64,000 bases of DNA from Planctomycetota bacterium. GTDB lineage: Bacteria > Planctomycetota > UBA1135 > UBA2386. The stretch spans positions 176,773 to 240,772 of the forward strand of contig JAEUHR010000017.1 in assembly GCA_016794425.1 (NCBI GenBank), read 5' to 3'. The position numbers were made by a program, and so were the translations under genes. Below the pieces are notes generated by a model. It saw nothing but the letters and a program-made list of their open reading frames with translations, did no database searches and was not told where the DNA came from. Positions 28,536-37,438 of the stretch are shown piece after piece. Each line of letters starts with the position of its first letter. Position 1 is the first letter of the stretch.

Positions 28536-29885
28536 TCAGTAACCGAGCGTCGCCGCGACGGCGTTGGACCCGACCAGCCACGCGGGGTTGATGCCGGGGT
28601 CGAGGCTCAGCGCCTGCGCGAAGATCCGGTCGCCGACCACGCCGCTGACCGGCGTCCAGGTCCAGGTGGCGATGCCACCGCTGGTCGGCACGTTGATCAG
28701 CAGGTCGGGGATCAGGTAGCCGGAGCAGCCGAGCATGCCGAGGCCGTCGAGCGGGAAGCCCGGCGGCGTCAGTTGCACGAGGCCGAGCGCCAGCACGGCG
28801 AGCAGCGGCGCGTTGGCGACGTCGAGCGTGAACGCGCCACCGAGGCGGCCCGCGTCGGGCATCGTCAGTGCCGGCACGCCGAGCGAGCCGGCGCAGCCGG
28901 TGCCGTACGCCCGCCAGCGCGCGCCGAATTCCCACGTCTCGGCCGACACGGAGTTCGGTGCCGCGACGAAGCCGCCGAAGCGCACGACCTGCCGCGTCGT
29001 CGTCAGGAACGCCATCGCGTGGTCGCGGCCCGCCTGCGGCAGCGTCGGCTGCTGGGTCCAGAACGCGCCGTCGAACTCCCACGTGTCGTTCAGGACGCCG
29101 CTGGCGTCCTGGCCGCCCATCAGCACGCAGACGTCGCGCACGGGGTCGTAGACCATCTTCGCGCCGATGCGCGCCGACGGCTTCGGGCCCGTGACCACCA
29201 GCTGGATCCAGCTGGTGCCGTCCCAGAGCCAGGTCTGGTCCGACAGCGTGCTGCCCTGGTTGCCGCCGAACAGCACGGTCCGGGCCATCCCGTCGGCGTA
29301 GCACATCGCCGGTCGGTCCAGCGGCCCCGGGTTCTGGGCCGGCGTCCTCTGGGTCCAGTTGGTGCCGTCGTACTCCCAGGTCTGGTTCGTCGTGCTGCCG
29401 AGCAACTGGCTCGTCGCGCCGCCGTAGAGCACCGTGCGGTTGCGCAGCGAATCGAACGCCAGGCCGTGCCGGTAGCGCGGGCCCGGGTTGGTCGCGGGGG
29501 TGGCCTGCAGCCACGACGAACCGTCGAACTCCCACGTCTCGTTCGACGGCGGCGGCACCGAGATGTTGGTCGCGAGGCCGCCGTACATCACGGCGCGGTT
29601 GCGCACCAAGTCATAGACGAGCTCCATCTCGGCGCGCCCGGTCGGGCTCGTCGCCGGCGCCAGCAGGGTCCAGTCGGCGCCGTCGTAGAGCCAGGTCTGG
29701 TTGCTGAGCCCGGCGCCGGCAAAACCGCCGAACAGCACCAGGCCGCCGGTGCCGGGCACGAACGCCATCGCGGCACTGCGGCGCGCCGTCGGGCCGTTCG
29801 CGGTGGTGTTCTGCTCCCACTGGGCGGTCAGCGTGGTGGCGGCGGCGAACAGGACCAGGGTGGCGGCGGATAGTCGGGTGCGCAT
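28536..29885 (-). CDS. secreted Kelch-type beta-propeller protein, paralogue 1
   Basis: Protein of 449 residues. A signal peptide (TLVLFAAATTLTA) is followed by QWEQNT. About six repeats of roughly 48 residues then follow, with the Kelch pattern: W.YDG..W...P...GR....M.YD..R...VLYGG. Examples are TWLYDGADWTLLAPATSP and TWEFDGSSWLQATPATNP. The last 130 residues form a separate domain, shared with the two neighbouring paralogues, that starts with YGTGCAGSLGVP and ends LDPGINPAWLVGSNAVAAT. Kelch propellers usually bind ligands or proteins; no enzyme residues stand out. ATG at 29885 begins the signal peptide; the open frame extends 10 codons further upstream. It is the most 3-prime of three tandem paralogues. 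Confidence 0.83.
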   Translation of the reverse strand: MRTRLSAATLVLFAAATTLTAQWEQNTTANGPTARRSAAMAFVPGTGGLVLFGGFAGAGLSNQTWLYDGADWTLLAPATSPTGRAEMELVYDLVRNRAVMYGGLATNISVPPPSNETWEFDGSSWLQATPATNPGPRYRHGLAFDSLRNRTVLYGGATSQLLGSTTNQTWEYDGTNWTQRTPAQNPGPLDRPAMCYADGMARTVLFGGNQGSTLSDQTWLWDGTSWIQLVVTGPKPSARIGAKMVYDPVRDVCVLMGGQDASGVLNDTWEFDGAFWTQQPTLPQAGRDHAMAFLTTTRQVVRFGGFVAAPNSVSAETWEFGARWRAYGTGCAGSLGVPALTMPDAGRLGGAFTLDVANAPLLAVLALGLVQLTPPGFPLDGLGMLGCSGYLIPDLLINVPTSGGIATWTWTPVSGVVGDRIFAQALSLDPGINPAWLVGSNAVAATLGY

Positions 29886-29975
29886 GCGGAGCCTCGGCGA
29901 AGACGGTCCCGCCAAGGCGCCGTTCCGGCCGGTTCGGCCGGCGGAATCCGCCGAACCTGCGCCGCCGCCGCCGCG

Positions 29976-31352
29976 TCAGTGACCGACGATCAGCGTCGCG
30001 GCGTTGCTGGTCACCAGCCAGGCCGGGTTCCAGTTCGGATCCAGCGACAGGCCCTGCAGGTGGTAGGTGTCGCCGAACAGGCTCGCCGAGGTCGGGAACG
30101 TGAAGCTCCAGCTCGCGGTGCCGGCGCTGGCCACCAGCGGCACGATCAGCTCGGCGCTGGTGTAGGCGCGGCAGCCCGTCATCCCGAGCGGCGTCAGCAG
30201 CGCCGGCAGGTTGCCGAGCGGCCACTGCGTGCGGCTGAGGCCGACGGCCATCGCCGCGACCGGCATCGTCGGCACGAGGTTCTGCAGGTCGACCACGCAG
30301 GTCGTGCCGATGCGCGGCAGCGCGCCGAGCGCCAGCTGCGGTGCGCCGGCCGAGCCCAGGCACGACAGGCCGAACGGCTGGAACTGGGCGCCGTACTCCC
30401 AGGTGTCGCTGCGCAGGCCGCCGTTCTGGATCTCGCCGCCGAACGCGACGACGCGGTCGCGCACGATGTCGTGCGCCATCGCGAAGTCGTGCCGCGGCGG
30501 ATACATGCCGGCGTAGACGCCGGTCACCTCGCGCCACGTGGTGCCGTCGAACTCCCAGGTGTCGTTGAAGATCTGCATCGTCACCGGATCGAGGCCGCCG
30601 CTCAGCATCACGACGCCGCGGCTCAGCACCGGCACCATGCGCGCCGCGACGCGCGCCGGCGGCTGCGGGCCCGAGCCGACGAACTGCGTCCAGGTGGTGC
30701 CGTCGTAGAGCCAGGTGTCGCCGATCGCGGTGCTGCTCGGGTCTTCACCGCCGAACAGCACCATGACTCCCTGCGTGTAGAGGTACGCCATCGCGGCGTC
30801 GACCAGGCCCGGCGGCGACGTGACCGGCAGCATCGTGGTCCAGGTGCCGTTCGCGAACTCGTAGGTGCCGGCCAGCGCCTGGCCCGGCATCCAGCTGTTG
30901 TAGCGGCCGCCGTAGACGACGAAGACCTGGCGCGCGCCGTCGAACGCCATCGCGTGGCGGTAGAGGCCGCCCGGCGTCGCCGCCGCCGACACCTGCTGCC
31001 AGTCGGTGCCGGTCCAGGTCCAGGTGTCGTCGAGCGCGAACTGCGAGCCGCCGAGTCCGCCGTAGAGCAGCACCTGGCCGCCGATCGGGTCGTTCGCCAG
31101 CGTGCAGCGCGCCCGCGGCGACGGCGTGGTCGACGGCGTCAGTTGCGTCCAGCCGCCGTTGGCGAAGCTCCACAGCTCGCTGGTCGCGTTGCCGCCGAAC
31201 AGCAGCATGCGGTTGGTCGCGACGTCGAACACCATCGATGCCCCGGCGCGGTCGCCGGGCGGCTGCGCCGTGGTGACGAAGCCCCACTGCGCCGGCAGCG
31301 CGGCCGCGGTGGCGAGAAGCGACAGGATGCCGAGACCGCGTGCCGTTGCCAT
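29976..31352 (-). CDS. secreted Kelch-type beta-propeller protein, paralogue 2
   Basis: Protein of 458 residues with signal peptide LGILSLLATAAALPA followed by QWGFVT. The propeller shows repeats such as LWSFANGGWTQLTP, TWTWTGTDWQQVSA and TWLYDGTTWTQFVG, each followed by an R...M.YD/VLFGG stretch. The C-terminal domain starts FGLSCLGSAGAP, contains LGMTGCRAY and ends SNAATLIVGH, matching the other two paralogues with two conserved Cys. ATG at 31352 is supported by GGAGG on the minus strand about 9 bases upstream. It lies 90 bases upstream of paralogue 1 and 36 bases from the stop of paralogue 3. Confidence 0.83.
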   Translation of the reverse strand: MATARGLGILSLLATAAALPAQWGFVTTAQPPGDRAGASMVFDVATNRMLLFGGNATSELWSFANGGWTQLTPSTTPSPRARCTLANDPIGGQVLLYGGLGGSQFALDDTWTWTGTDWQQVSAAATPGGLYRHAMAFDGARQVFVVYGGRYNSWMPGQALAGTYEFANGTWTTMLPVTSPPGLVDAAMAYLYTQGVMVLFGGEDPSSTAIGDTWLYDGTTWTQFVGSGPQPPARVAARMVPVLSRGVVMLSGGLDPVTMQIFNDTWEFDGTTWREVTGVYAGMYPPRHDFAMAHDIVRDRVVAFGGEIQNGGLRSDTWEYGAQFQPFGLSCLGSAGAPQLALGALPRIGTTCVVDLQNLVPTMPVAAMAVGLSRTQWPLGNLPALLTPLGMTGCRAYTSAELIVPLVASAGTASWSFTFPTSASLFGDTYHLQGLSLDPNWNPAWLVTSNAATLIVGH

Positions 31353-31388
31353 GTTCGGATGCCTCCGGTGCAGGGGGTCAGCAGGGGC

Positions 31389-32771
31389 TCAGGAGCCCAC
31401 CGTGATCGAGATCGCGTTCGAGATCGTGAAGCCGAACGCGTTGACCGTCGGATCCAGGCACAACGCCTGGGCGTGGAAGTGGTCACCGACGGCGCCGCTG
31501 ACGGACGGCCAGGTCCACTGGAACGAACCGCCGCTGCCGATCAGCAGCGACGTCAGCACGTCCGGCGTCGTGAACGCGAGGCAGCCGGGCATGTTCAGGA
31601 TCGGGCCGAGGTCGATGCCCGGCAGCGCGACGAAGCCGAACACCACGACGCCGGCGTTCAGCGACGGGTTCAGGTCGTTCGCGGTGACGGTCCAGGACTG
31701 GCCGAGGCGCGGCGAACCGCTGACCGACAACGACGGCGTGCCGTTGGTGCCGGCGCAGCCGGAGCCGAACGTACCGGTCTCCCACTCCCACGTCGCGCCG
31801 CGGTAGGTGAACGTCGGGTAGTGGATGCCGCCGAACTGCACCATGCGGTTGTCACCGGGCAGCCAGGCCATCATGCCGGTCAGGTGCGGGTCGGTGATCG
31901 ACGTCGACACCTGGGTCCAGGTCGCGCCGTCGAACTCCCACGTGTCGGTGAAGTAGGCGTTGCCCGTCATGTCGTTCGGGTCCGCACCGCCGGTCAGCAC
32001 GCAGACGCCGCGCAGCGCGTCGTAGGCCATCTTCGCGCCCGTGCGCGCGGCCGGCTTCGGGCCGGAGACCGGCAGCACCGACCAGGTGTGCGTGGCGCCG
32101 TCGTAGGCCCACGTGTTGTCGTTCCAGAAGCCCTGCACGTCGATGCCGCCGAACAGCACCGTGCGGCCGATGCCGGCGTGGAAGCACATCGCCGGCCGCT
32201 CGAGCGGGCCCGGGTTGGTCGCCGGGAACACCGCGTGCTGCGTCCAGCCGGTGCCGTCGAACTCCCAGGTCTGGTCGCTGTCGATCGGGAAGAAGTTGTT
32301 CGGCAGGCCGCCGTAGATCACGACGCGGCCGTTCAGCGCGTCGTAGCTCATGCCGAACAGGCCGGTGCCGCCCGGCGTCGCGCCGACCAGCGGCGGCTGC
32401 GACCAGCTGTTGGCGCTCGGGTCGAACAGCCAGGTCTCGTCCTTCGACGCGCCGCCGAAGAAGCTCGAGTTCAGGCCGCCGTAGAGCACGTAGACGCCGA
32501 GGTTCGCGGCGTAGACCATCTCGGCGCCCGCGCGCCCACTCGGACCAGGGCCGGCCAGCACCGGCTGGCTCCAGTTGTTGCCGTCGTAGGTCCAGGTCTC
32601 GTTGCTCGGCGAGAAGCCGCCGGTGTCGCCACCGAACAGCACGATGCCGGTGTCGCTGGCCATCGCGGCGCCGGCGCGTGCCGACGGCGACGTCGCCGGA
32701 GCGACCTGGGTCCACTGGGCGGAGAGGGAAGTGACGGAGAGGGCGATTGCCCCGAGCAAATGGGTCTTCAT
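31389..32771 (-). CDS. secreted Kelch-type beta-propeller protein, paralogue 3
   Basis: Protein of 460 residues. The signal peptide KTHLLGAIALSVTSLSA is followed by QWTQVAP. Repeats include TWTYDGNNWSQPVLAGPGPS, TWLFDPSANSWSQPP and TWEFDGTGWTQHAVF, with VLFGG or VLYGG at the repeat ends. The C-terminal domain begins FGSGCAGTNGTPSL and ends SNAISITVGS. It is the first of three tandem paralogues and lies 59 bases downstream of a Ser/Thr kinase gene on the same strand. ATG at 32771 starts the signal peptide; no clear Shine-Dalgarno is visible. The longer open frame upstream is antisense-type shadow of the kinase gene. No enzymatic role can be read. Confidence 0.83.
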   Translation of the reverse strand: MKTHLLGAIALSVTSLSAQWTQVAPATSPSARAGAAMASDTGIVLFGGDTGGFSPSNETWTYDGNNWSQPVLAGPGPSGRAGAEMVYAANLGVYVLYGGLNSSFFGGASKDETWLFDPSANSWSQPPLVGATPGGTGLFGMSYDALNGRVVIYGGLPNNFFPIDSDQTWEFDGTGWTQHAVFPATNPGPLERPAMCFHAGIGRTVLFGGIDVQGFWNDNTWAYDGATHTWSVLPVSGPKPAARTGAKMAYDALRGVCVLTGGADPNDMTGNAYFTDTWEFDGATWTQVSTSITDPHLTGMMAWLPGDNRMVQFGGIHYPTFTYRGATWEWETGTFGSGCAGTNGTPSLSVSGSPRLGQSWTVTANDLNPSLNAGVVVFGFVALPGIDLGPILNMPGCLAFTTPDVLTSLLIGSGGSFQWTWPSVSGAVGDHFHAQALCLDPTVNAFGFTISNAISITVGS

Positions 32772-32830
32772 GGCGGGATGTCCGACCGGTAAGGAGCCGA
32801 ATCCGGCCGGACGGCCAACGGCGCCCCGCA

Positions 32831-35800
32831 TCAGCGGCGAAATTCCCAGCGCAGCTGGCCGGACGACAGGCGCCAGATCGATGCCGCGGGGCCGTTGCCG
32901 GGGCTGGCGGCGAACAGCTCCGCCCGCCCGTCGCCGTCGACGTCGTTGGTCGCCGCCAGCGCGGTGCCGAAGCGCGGCGACGGCAGCGGCCCGGCGACCG
33001 TCGACAGCGCCAGCCCCTGCGGCGTGTAGAACTCGATCGCCCCGGTGCCGGCGAAACCGCCGGCCGGCGCGCCGACCGCGAGGCCGTGTTCGCCGGGCGC
33101 CAGCTGGAACCGCACCAGCGTGGTGCCGAACCGGCTGCCCGGCGTCGGTCCGACCAGCGTGACGAGGCGGGCGCCGGTGCGGCCGGAGTAGAGGTGCACC
33201 TCGTCGCGGTCGGTCGCGGTGGTGGGCCGCACGGCGGCGATCGCGACGTCGTCGACCGAGTCGTGGTCGAGGTCGCCGGTGCCGAGCACCGTGGTGCCGA
33301 AGCCGTGGTCCGGATCGTCGTCGGTCCAGGTGTGCAGCACCGCGCCGGTGCCCGACGAGTAGAGCCGCACGAGGCCGGGGGCCTCGCCGTAGTTGCCGCC
33401 GACCAGCAGGTCGCGATGGCCGTCGCCGTCGACGTCGCCGGTCGCCGCGAGGCAGGCGCCGAACCAGACCCCGGCGACGTCGTTCGCGAGCGTGCGCAGG
33501 AGGCCGCGCGTGCGGCCCGAGTGGATGCAGACGAAGCCCTGGCCGGCCGTGTTGCGCAGCAGCGGTGAGGCCGCGACCGCGAAGTCGTCGGTGCCGTCGC
33601 CGTCGACGTCGTCGAGCGCCGCCACCGCGACGCCGTACGACGCCAGCGCGCCTTCCAGCCGCGCCAGCCGCTGCCGCGTGCCGCTGGACCACAGCTCGGC
33701 GATGCCGAACGTCGTGTGCTGCGTGCCGGCCGGCGCACCGACCAGCCAGTCGCGCCGGCCGTCGCCGTCGACGTCGCCGACGATCGCCAGCGCGTAGCCG
33801 AACATGTGGTCGCGGCCCTCACCGGCCAGCGTCGCGACCACGGTCGCCGTGCGGCCGTCGACCACCAGCACGCGGCCGGTGCTGTCCGGCGCGCCGCTGT
33901 TGACCGCGGCGGCCAGCACGTCGTCGTTGCCGTCGCCGGTCACGTCGTCGACCGTGCACAGGGCGTGGCCCAGCAGCAGTTCCGGCGGCAGATCGGCCGC
34001 CGCTGCGACCGGCTGCGGCTCCAGGAACACCCAGTCGCGGTACGACAGCGTCATGCGCAGCTGTTGCAGCAGCGGCAGCATCACGTTGCCGAACCGGGCC
34101 GCGAGGGGCGGCCACCACGCGGCGACGCAGCGCGCCGCCGGCGGCAGTGGCAGCCGTGCGCACAGCAGCGCCGCCGCGACCATCTGCCGGCCGGGCGGAT
34201 CGCGGTAGGCGGCCTGGGCGGCGACGAACGCCCGCGTCTGCCGTTCGACCGCGTGCAGCAGCGGCAGCGTGGCGGCGAAGTTGTCGGCGAGCCACGGCGG
34301 CACGAAGCTGCGGATCGGCAGTTCGCCACCGAGCAGCGTGCGGCCGGTCGACGACGAGTCGGTCTCGACCAGGGCCTGTGCGCGCAGGCGGTCGAGGCCG
34401 CCCAGCCGCAGGATCTCGAGCAGGTCGGCGCGGGTGCCGCGCGAGCGGTTGCGGCCGAAGTCCTGGTCGAGCGCGGCCAGCGCCTGGCGGCCGTAGGCGG
34501 CGAGGTCGCGCTGCTGCAGCGCCAGGCGCGCGCGTTCGAGCCGCAGGCGCGCCAGCCGCGGCCACTGGCCGATCGCGCTGTCGAGCAGCTGCGCCGCGCG
34601 CGACAGGTCGCCGGCGCGCGCCGCCAGCTGTGCGAGCCGCAGCACCGGCGTCGGGTCGTTCGGCGCCAGCTGGCGCAGCCGTTCGTAGTCGGCCGCCAGG
34701 TCGGCCGTCGGCTCGAGGCCGGCGCGCAGGTCGAGTTCGAGCCGCTGCTGCTGCGGTTCGTCGCGGCGGTCCGCCGGCAGCTGCTGCAGCCAGTGCCGCG
34801 CCTGCGCCAGATCGCCGAGGTCGAGCGCCGTGTCGGCCAGCGCCAGCAGCAGCACCGTCGACTCCGGGAAGTGGCGGCGCGCCTGCAGCAGGTGCACGTA
34901 GGCGAGGTCGCTGACGCCGTCGGCGCGGTGCACGAGGCCCAGCGCGGCGTCGACCAGCGGCCGTTCGCGCAGCTCGGGTGGCAGCGACTGCAGCGCGCGT
35001 TCGCAGGTGCCGAGGTCGCCGACCAGGAAGCCGAGCAGGCCGACCGCGGCGCGGTCGGCCGGGTCGGCCGTGCCGAGTTCGTCCTCGGCCGGCTCCGAGT
35101 CGAGGGTGCCGAGCGCCAGCCGGCGCGCGGTGGCGCGCGTCAGCGGCCCGACGCCCTCGCCGCGGGCCGCCAGCTCGGCGTCGACGGCGTCCTGCAGGTC
35201 GAGGCTGTCGGCGTACGGGAGTTCGCGCAGCCACAGCGCCAGCCGCGCGGCGTCGCGCTCGCGGCGGATCGAGGCGTCGTCGGGGGCCAGCGTCGCGGCG
35301 CGCTCGTACTTGTCGACGGCGGCGCGCAGCGCGGCGGTGGCCGCGTCGCCGGCCGCCGGCACCACGCGGTCGGCGCCGCCGGGGGCCGGCGCGATGCTGC
35401 GGCCCTGGAACGCGAACACCTGCTGCTGCGCCTGCCGCACGAGCTCGGCCGCCGCGTGGCGGTCGCGGTTGGCGGCCTGCACGCGGTCGACGATCGGCAC
35501 CATCAGCGCCGTGACCAGCGCGGCGCCGACGCAGCCGGCCAGCAGCGGCGTGCGCTGCCGGCGCACCAGCTTGCCGATCCGGCGCAGCGGTCCGACCGGC
35601 CGCGCGTGGATCGGCTGCAGGTCCTGCAGCCGCTGCAGATCGTCGGCGAGCGCGCCGGCATCCGGGTAGCGGCGGCCCGGGTCGACCTCCATCGCGTGCG
35701 CGAGGATCGTCTCGAGGTCGCGCGGCGCCTGCGGCGACAGGCGGCGCAGCGGCGGGAAGCGGCCGTTCTCGATCCGGCGCAGCAGGTCGGTCGTGGTGTG

Positions 35801-36694
35801 GCCCGCGAACGGCGTGCGCAGCGTCAGGCACTCGTACAGCGTCGCTGCGAGGCCGTAGACGTCGGCCGGGGGGCCGAGCGTCGGTTCGCCGCGCAGCTGT
35901 TCGGGCGCCGAGTAGACCGGCGTGCCGACGAAACTGCCGGTGCGCGTCAGGTGCGGCTCGGTGAGCCGCGCCAGGCCGAAGTCGACCAGCACCGGTTCGC
36001 CGTTGCGCCGCAGCAGGATGTTCGCCGGCTTCAGGTCGCGGTGCACGAGCCCCTGCGCGTGCACGACCGCCAGCGCACTCGCGATCTTCGAGCCGAGCCG
36101 GACGAAGAACTGCGTCAGGTTGCGCGCGCCGAGCTGTGCCGCCGGCAGGCCGAGCCGCTCGGCGACCTGTGCCAGCGTCGCCGGCTGGCCCGTGCGCTGC
36201 TCGTGCTGGCGCAGGTGGTCGAGCAGCTGCTGCAGGCTCGGCCCGTCGACGAACTCCATCTCGAACGCCAGCACTTCGCCGTCGTCGACGATGCGGTGGA
36301 TCGCGACCACGTGCGGATGGTCGATGCGCGCCAGCGCGCGCGCTTCGTGCAGGAAGCGCTGCCGGCTGCGCGGCGAGGCGCCGAACGAGTGCGGCAGCAC
36401 CTTCAGCGCGACGTCGCGTTCGAGCTGGGCCTGCCGCGCCAGATAGACCGTGCCCATGCCGCCGCGGCCGAGTTCGCGCACGATCTCGTAGCCCTGCAGC
36501 GACGGCCGCGGGCGCGCGCGGCGGCCGGCGGCGCCGGCGGCCAGCGCCAGCGCTTCGTCGAGGCGGTGCGCGACGGTCGGATGGCGCGCGGCGGTCGCTT
36601 CGCGGTCGACTTCGTCGCCGTCGAGCAGCTGCCCGAACAGGTCCTCGAGCAGGTCGGCGAACGCGCCGTCGTCGTCGGCAGGCGCCGTTTTCAC
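32831..36694 (-). CDS. membrane Ser/Thr protein kinase with extracytoplasmic TPR-like and FG-GAP repeats
   Basis: Protein of 1287 residues. The N-terminal kinase domain is complete: LGRGGMGTVYLARQ, VALKVLP, HRDLKPANIL (H218, D220, K222, N225), DFGLARL and GTPVYSAPEQLRG. One membrane helix lies at about 375-395 (LAGCVGAALVTALMVPIVD). A long helical, TPR-like region follows, with LAQAR and LDLGDLAQARHWLQQLPA. From about residue 905 to the end are FG-GAP/VCBS repeats with DVDGDGRRDWLVG, DVDGDGTDDFAVA and DVDGDGHRDLLVG, each with the calcium-binding D-x-D-G-D pattern. The kinase would sense outside and signal inside. GTG at 36694 overlaps the ECF sigma stop (GTGA), with CGGAG 8 bases before it. 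Confidence 0.88.
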   Translation of the reverse strand: MKTAPADDDGAFADLLEDLFGQLLDGDEVDREATAARHPTVAHRLDEALALAAGAAGRRARPRPSLQGYEIVRELGRGGMGTVYLARQAQLERDVALKVLPHSFGASPRSRQRFLHEARALARIDHPHVVAIHRIVDDGEVLAFEMEFVDGPSLQQLLDHLRQHEQRTGQPATLAQVAERLGLPAAQLGARNLTQFFVRLGSKIASALAVVHAQGLVHRDLKPANILLRRNGEPVLVDFGLARLTEPHLTRTGSFVGTPVYSAPEQLRGEPTLGPPADVYGLAATLYECLTLRTPFAGHTTTDLLRRIENGRFPPLRRLSPQAPRDLETILAHAMEVDPGRRYPDAGALADDLQRLQDLQPIHARPVGPLRRIGKLVRRQRTPLLAGCVGAALVTALMVPIVDRVQAANRDRHAAAELVRQAQQQVFAFQGRSIAPAPGGADRVVPAAGDAATAALRAAVDKYERAATLAPDDASIRRERDAARLALWLRELPYADSLDLQDAVDAELAARGEGVGPLTRATARRLALGTLDSEPAEDELGTADPADRAAVGLLGFLVGDLGTCERALQSLPPELRERPLVDAALGLVHRADGVSDLAYVHLLQARRHFPESTVLLLALADTALDLGDLAQARHWLQQLPADRRDEPQQQRLELDLRAGLEPTADLAADYERLRQLAPNDPTPVLRLAQLAARAGDLSRAAQLLDSAIGQWPRLARLRLERARLALQQRDLAAYGRQALAALDQDFGRNRSRGTRADLLEILRLGGLDRLRAQALVETDSSSTGRTLLGGELPIRSFVPPWLADNFAATLPLLHAVERQTRAFVAAQAAYRDPPGRQMVAAALLCARLPLPPAARCVAAWWPPLAARFGNVMLPLLQQLRMTLSYRDWVFLEPQPVAAAADLPPELLLGHALCTVDDVTGDGNDDVLAAAVNSGAPDSTGRVLVVDGRTATVVATLAGEGRDHMFGYALAIVGDVDGDGRRDWLVGAPAGTQHTTFGIAELWSSGTRQRLARLEGALASYGVAVAALDDVDGDGTDDFAVAASPLLRNTAGQGFVCIHSGRTRGLLRTLANDVAGVWFGACLAATGDVDGDGHRDLLVGGNYGEAPGLVRLYSSGTGAVLHTWTDDDPDHGFGTTVLGTGDLDHDSVDDVAIAAVRPTTATDRDEVHLYSGRTGARLVTLVGPTPGSRFGTTLVRFQLAPGEHGLAVGAPAGGFAGTGAIEFYTPQGLALSTVAGPLPSPRFGTALAATNDVDGDGRAELFAASPGNGPAASIWRLSSGQLRWEFRR

Positions 36695-37317
36695 CGGGGC
36701 TCCGACGGCTCCGCGTCCTGCCCGCCGCCCAGGCGCCGCAGCTCGTCGCGGTAGGCCTGCAGGCCGCGCACGAAGCGGTGCTTGCAGGTCGACAGCGGGA
36801 TGTCGAGCGCCGCTGCGACCTCGGTCGCCGGCAGTTCCTCGAACACGCGCAGCCGCACGACGTCGCGCAGCGGCGGTTCGACCGCGTCGAGCGCGCGCTC
36901 GAGCAGGCGCGCGCGTTCGAGGTTGGAGGCGACCCGGCTCGGCGTGGTCGAACGCGGCGGCAGGTAGCCGTCGACCGTGTCGTTGCCGCCGAGGTCGGAG
37001 AAGCGGGCATGCGGCGTCGCGCCGCCGCGCTTCTGGCGGCCGCGGTTGCGCACCAGTTCGCGCACGCGGTTGTGCGCGATGCCGAGCAGCCAGGCGCGGT
37101 AGCGTCCGAGGCCGGCCCACTGGTGCTGCAGCCGGTCGCGCCACGCCATCCACAGCGTCTCCTGCCAGACGTCCTCGATCGACACGTCGACGCGCGCCTG
37201 GGCGCCGACCCAGCCGCCGATCACGACGAAGATCGTCGCGGCGTCGAGGCTGTCGACCAGCCGACTCCAGGTCGTCGGGTCGAGGTGGGGTGCGGTCGGC
37301 TCCGGCAACGCTGCCAT
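36691..37317 (-). CDS. ECF-type RNA polymerase sigma factor (kinase-linked)
   Basis: Protein of 208 residues with the two conserved regions of extracytoplasmic-function sigma factors. Region 2 shows DVWQETLWMAWRDR and YRAWLLGIAHNRVRELVR; region 4 shows DVVRLRVFEELPATEVAAAL then IPLSTCKHRFVRGLQ. No anti-sigma gene is adjacent. Instead it overlaps a transmembrane Ser/Thr kinase gene by 4 bases. In Planctomycetota, ECF factors are often encoded beside Ser/Thr kinases, and phosphorylation is proposed to control them. ATG at 37317 is the natural start, giving a normal length. TAGCCT lies 13 bases upstream of it on the minus strand as a possible -10. A coiled-coil lipoprotein gene is divergent, 121 bases away. 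Confidence 0.9.
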   Translation of the reverse strand: MAALPEPTAPHLDPTTWSRLVDSLDAATIFVVIGGWVGAQARVDVSIEDVWQETLWMAWRDRLQHQWAGLGRYRAWLLGIAHNRVRELVRNRGRQKRGGATPHARFSDLGGNDTVDGYLPPRSTTPSRVASNLERARLLERALDAVEPPLRDVVRLRVFEELPATEVAAALDIPLSTCKHRFVRGLQAYRDELRRLGGGQDAEPSEPR

Positions 37318-37425
37318 GGTGCGACGGCACAGGCTACCGCACGGTCGCGTCCGCGGTGGCGGCGCCGCGGCGCGTCGGCACCGGGAATCGGTCGGCCGCC
37401 CGCTGGCCGCGGTGGTCGGGGTGGG

Positions 37426-37431
37426 TATACG
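37426..37431 (+). promoter_or_regulatory. possible -10 element of the coiled-coil lipoprotein gene
   Basis: TATACG ends 7 bases before the ATG at 37439, the spacing expected for a leaderless transcript. There is no Shine-Dalgarno and no strong -35. Low confidence. Confidence 0.3.
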
Positions 37432-37438
37432 TGCCTGT

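Noticed and set aside
23218..29535. A 2105-codon open frame on the minus strand
   Set aside because: Only its 3-prime 356 codons (the cyanophycinase-like gene) have recognisable protein sequence. The rest is in another frame of the peptidase, histidine kinase and Kelch genes and reads as Arg/Ala/Pro-rich shadow.
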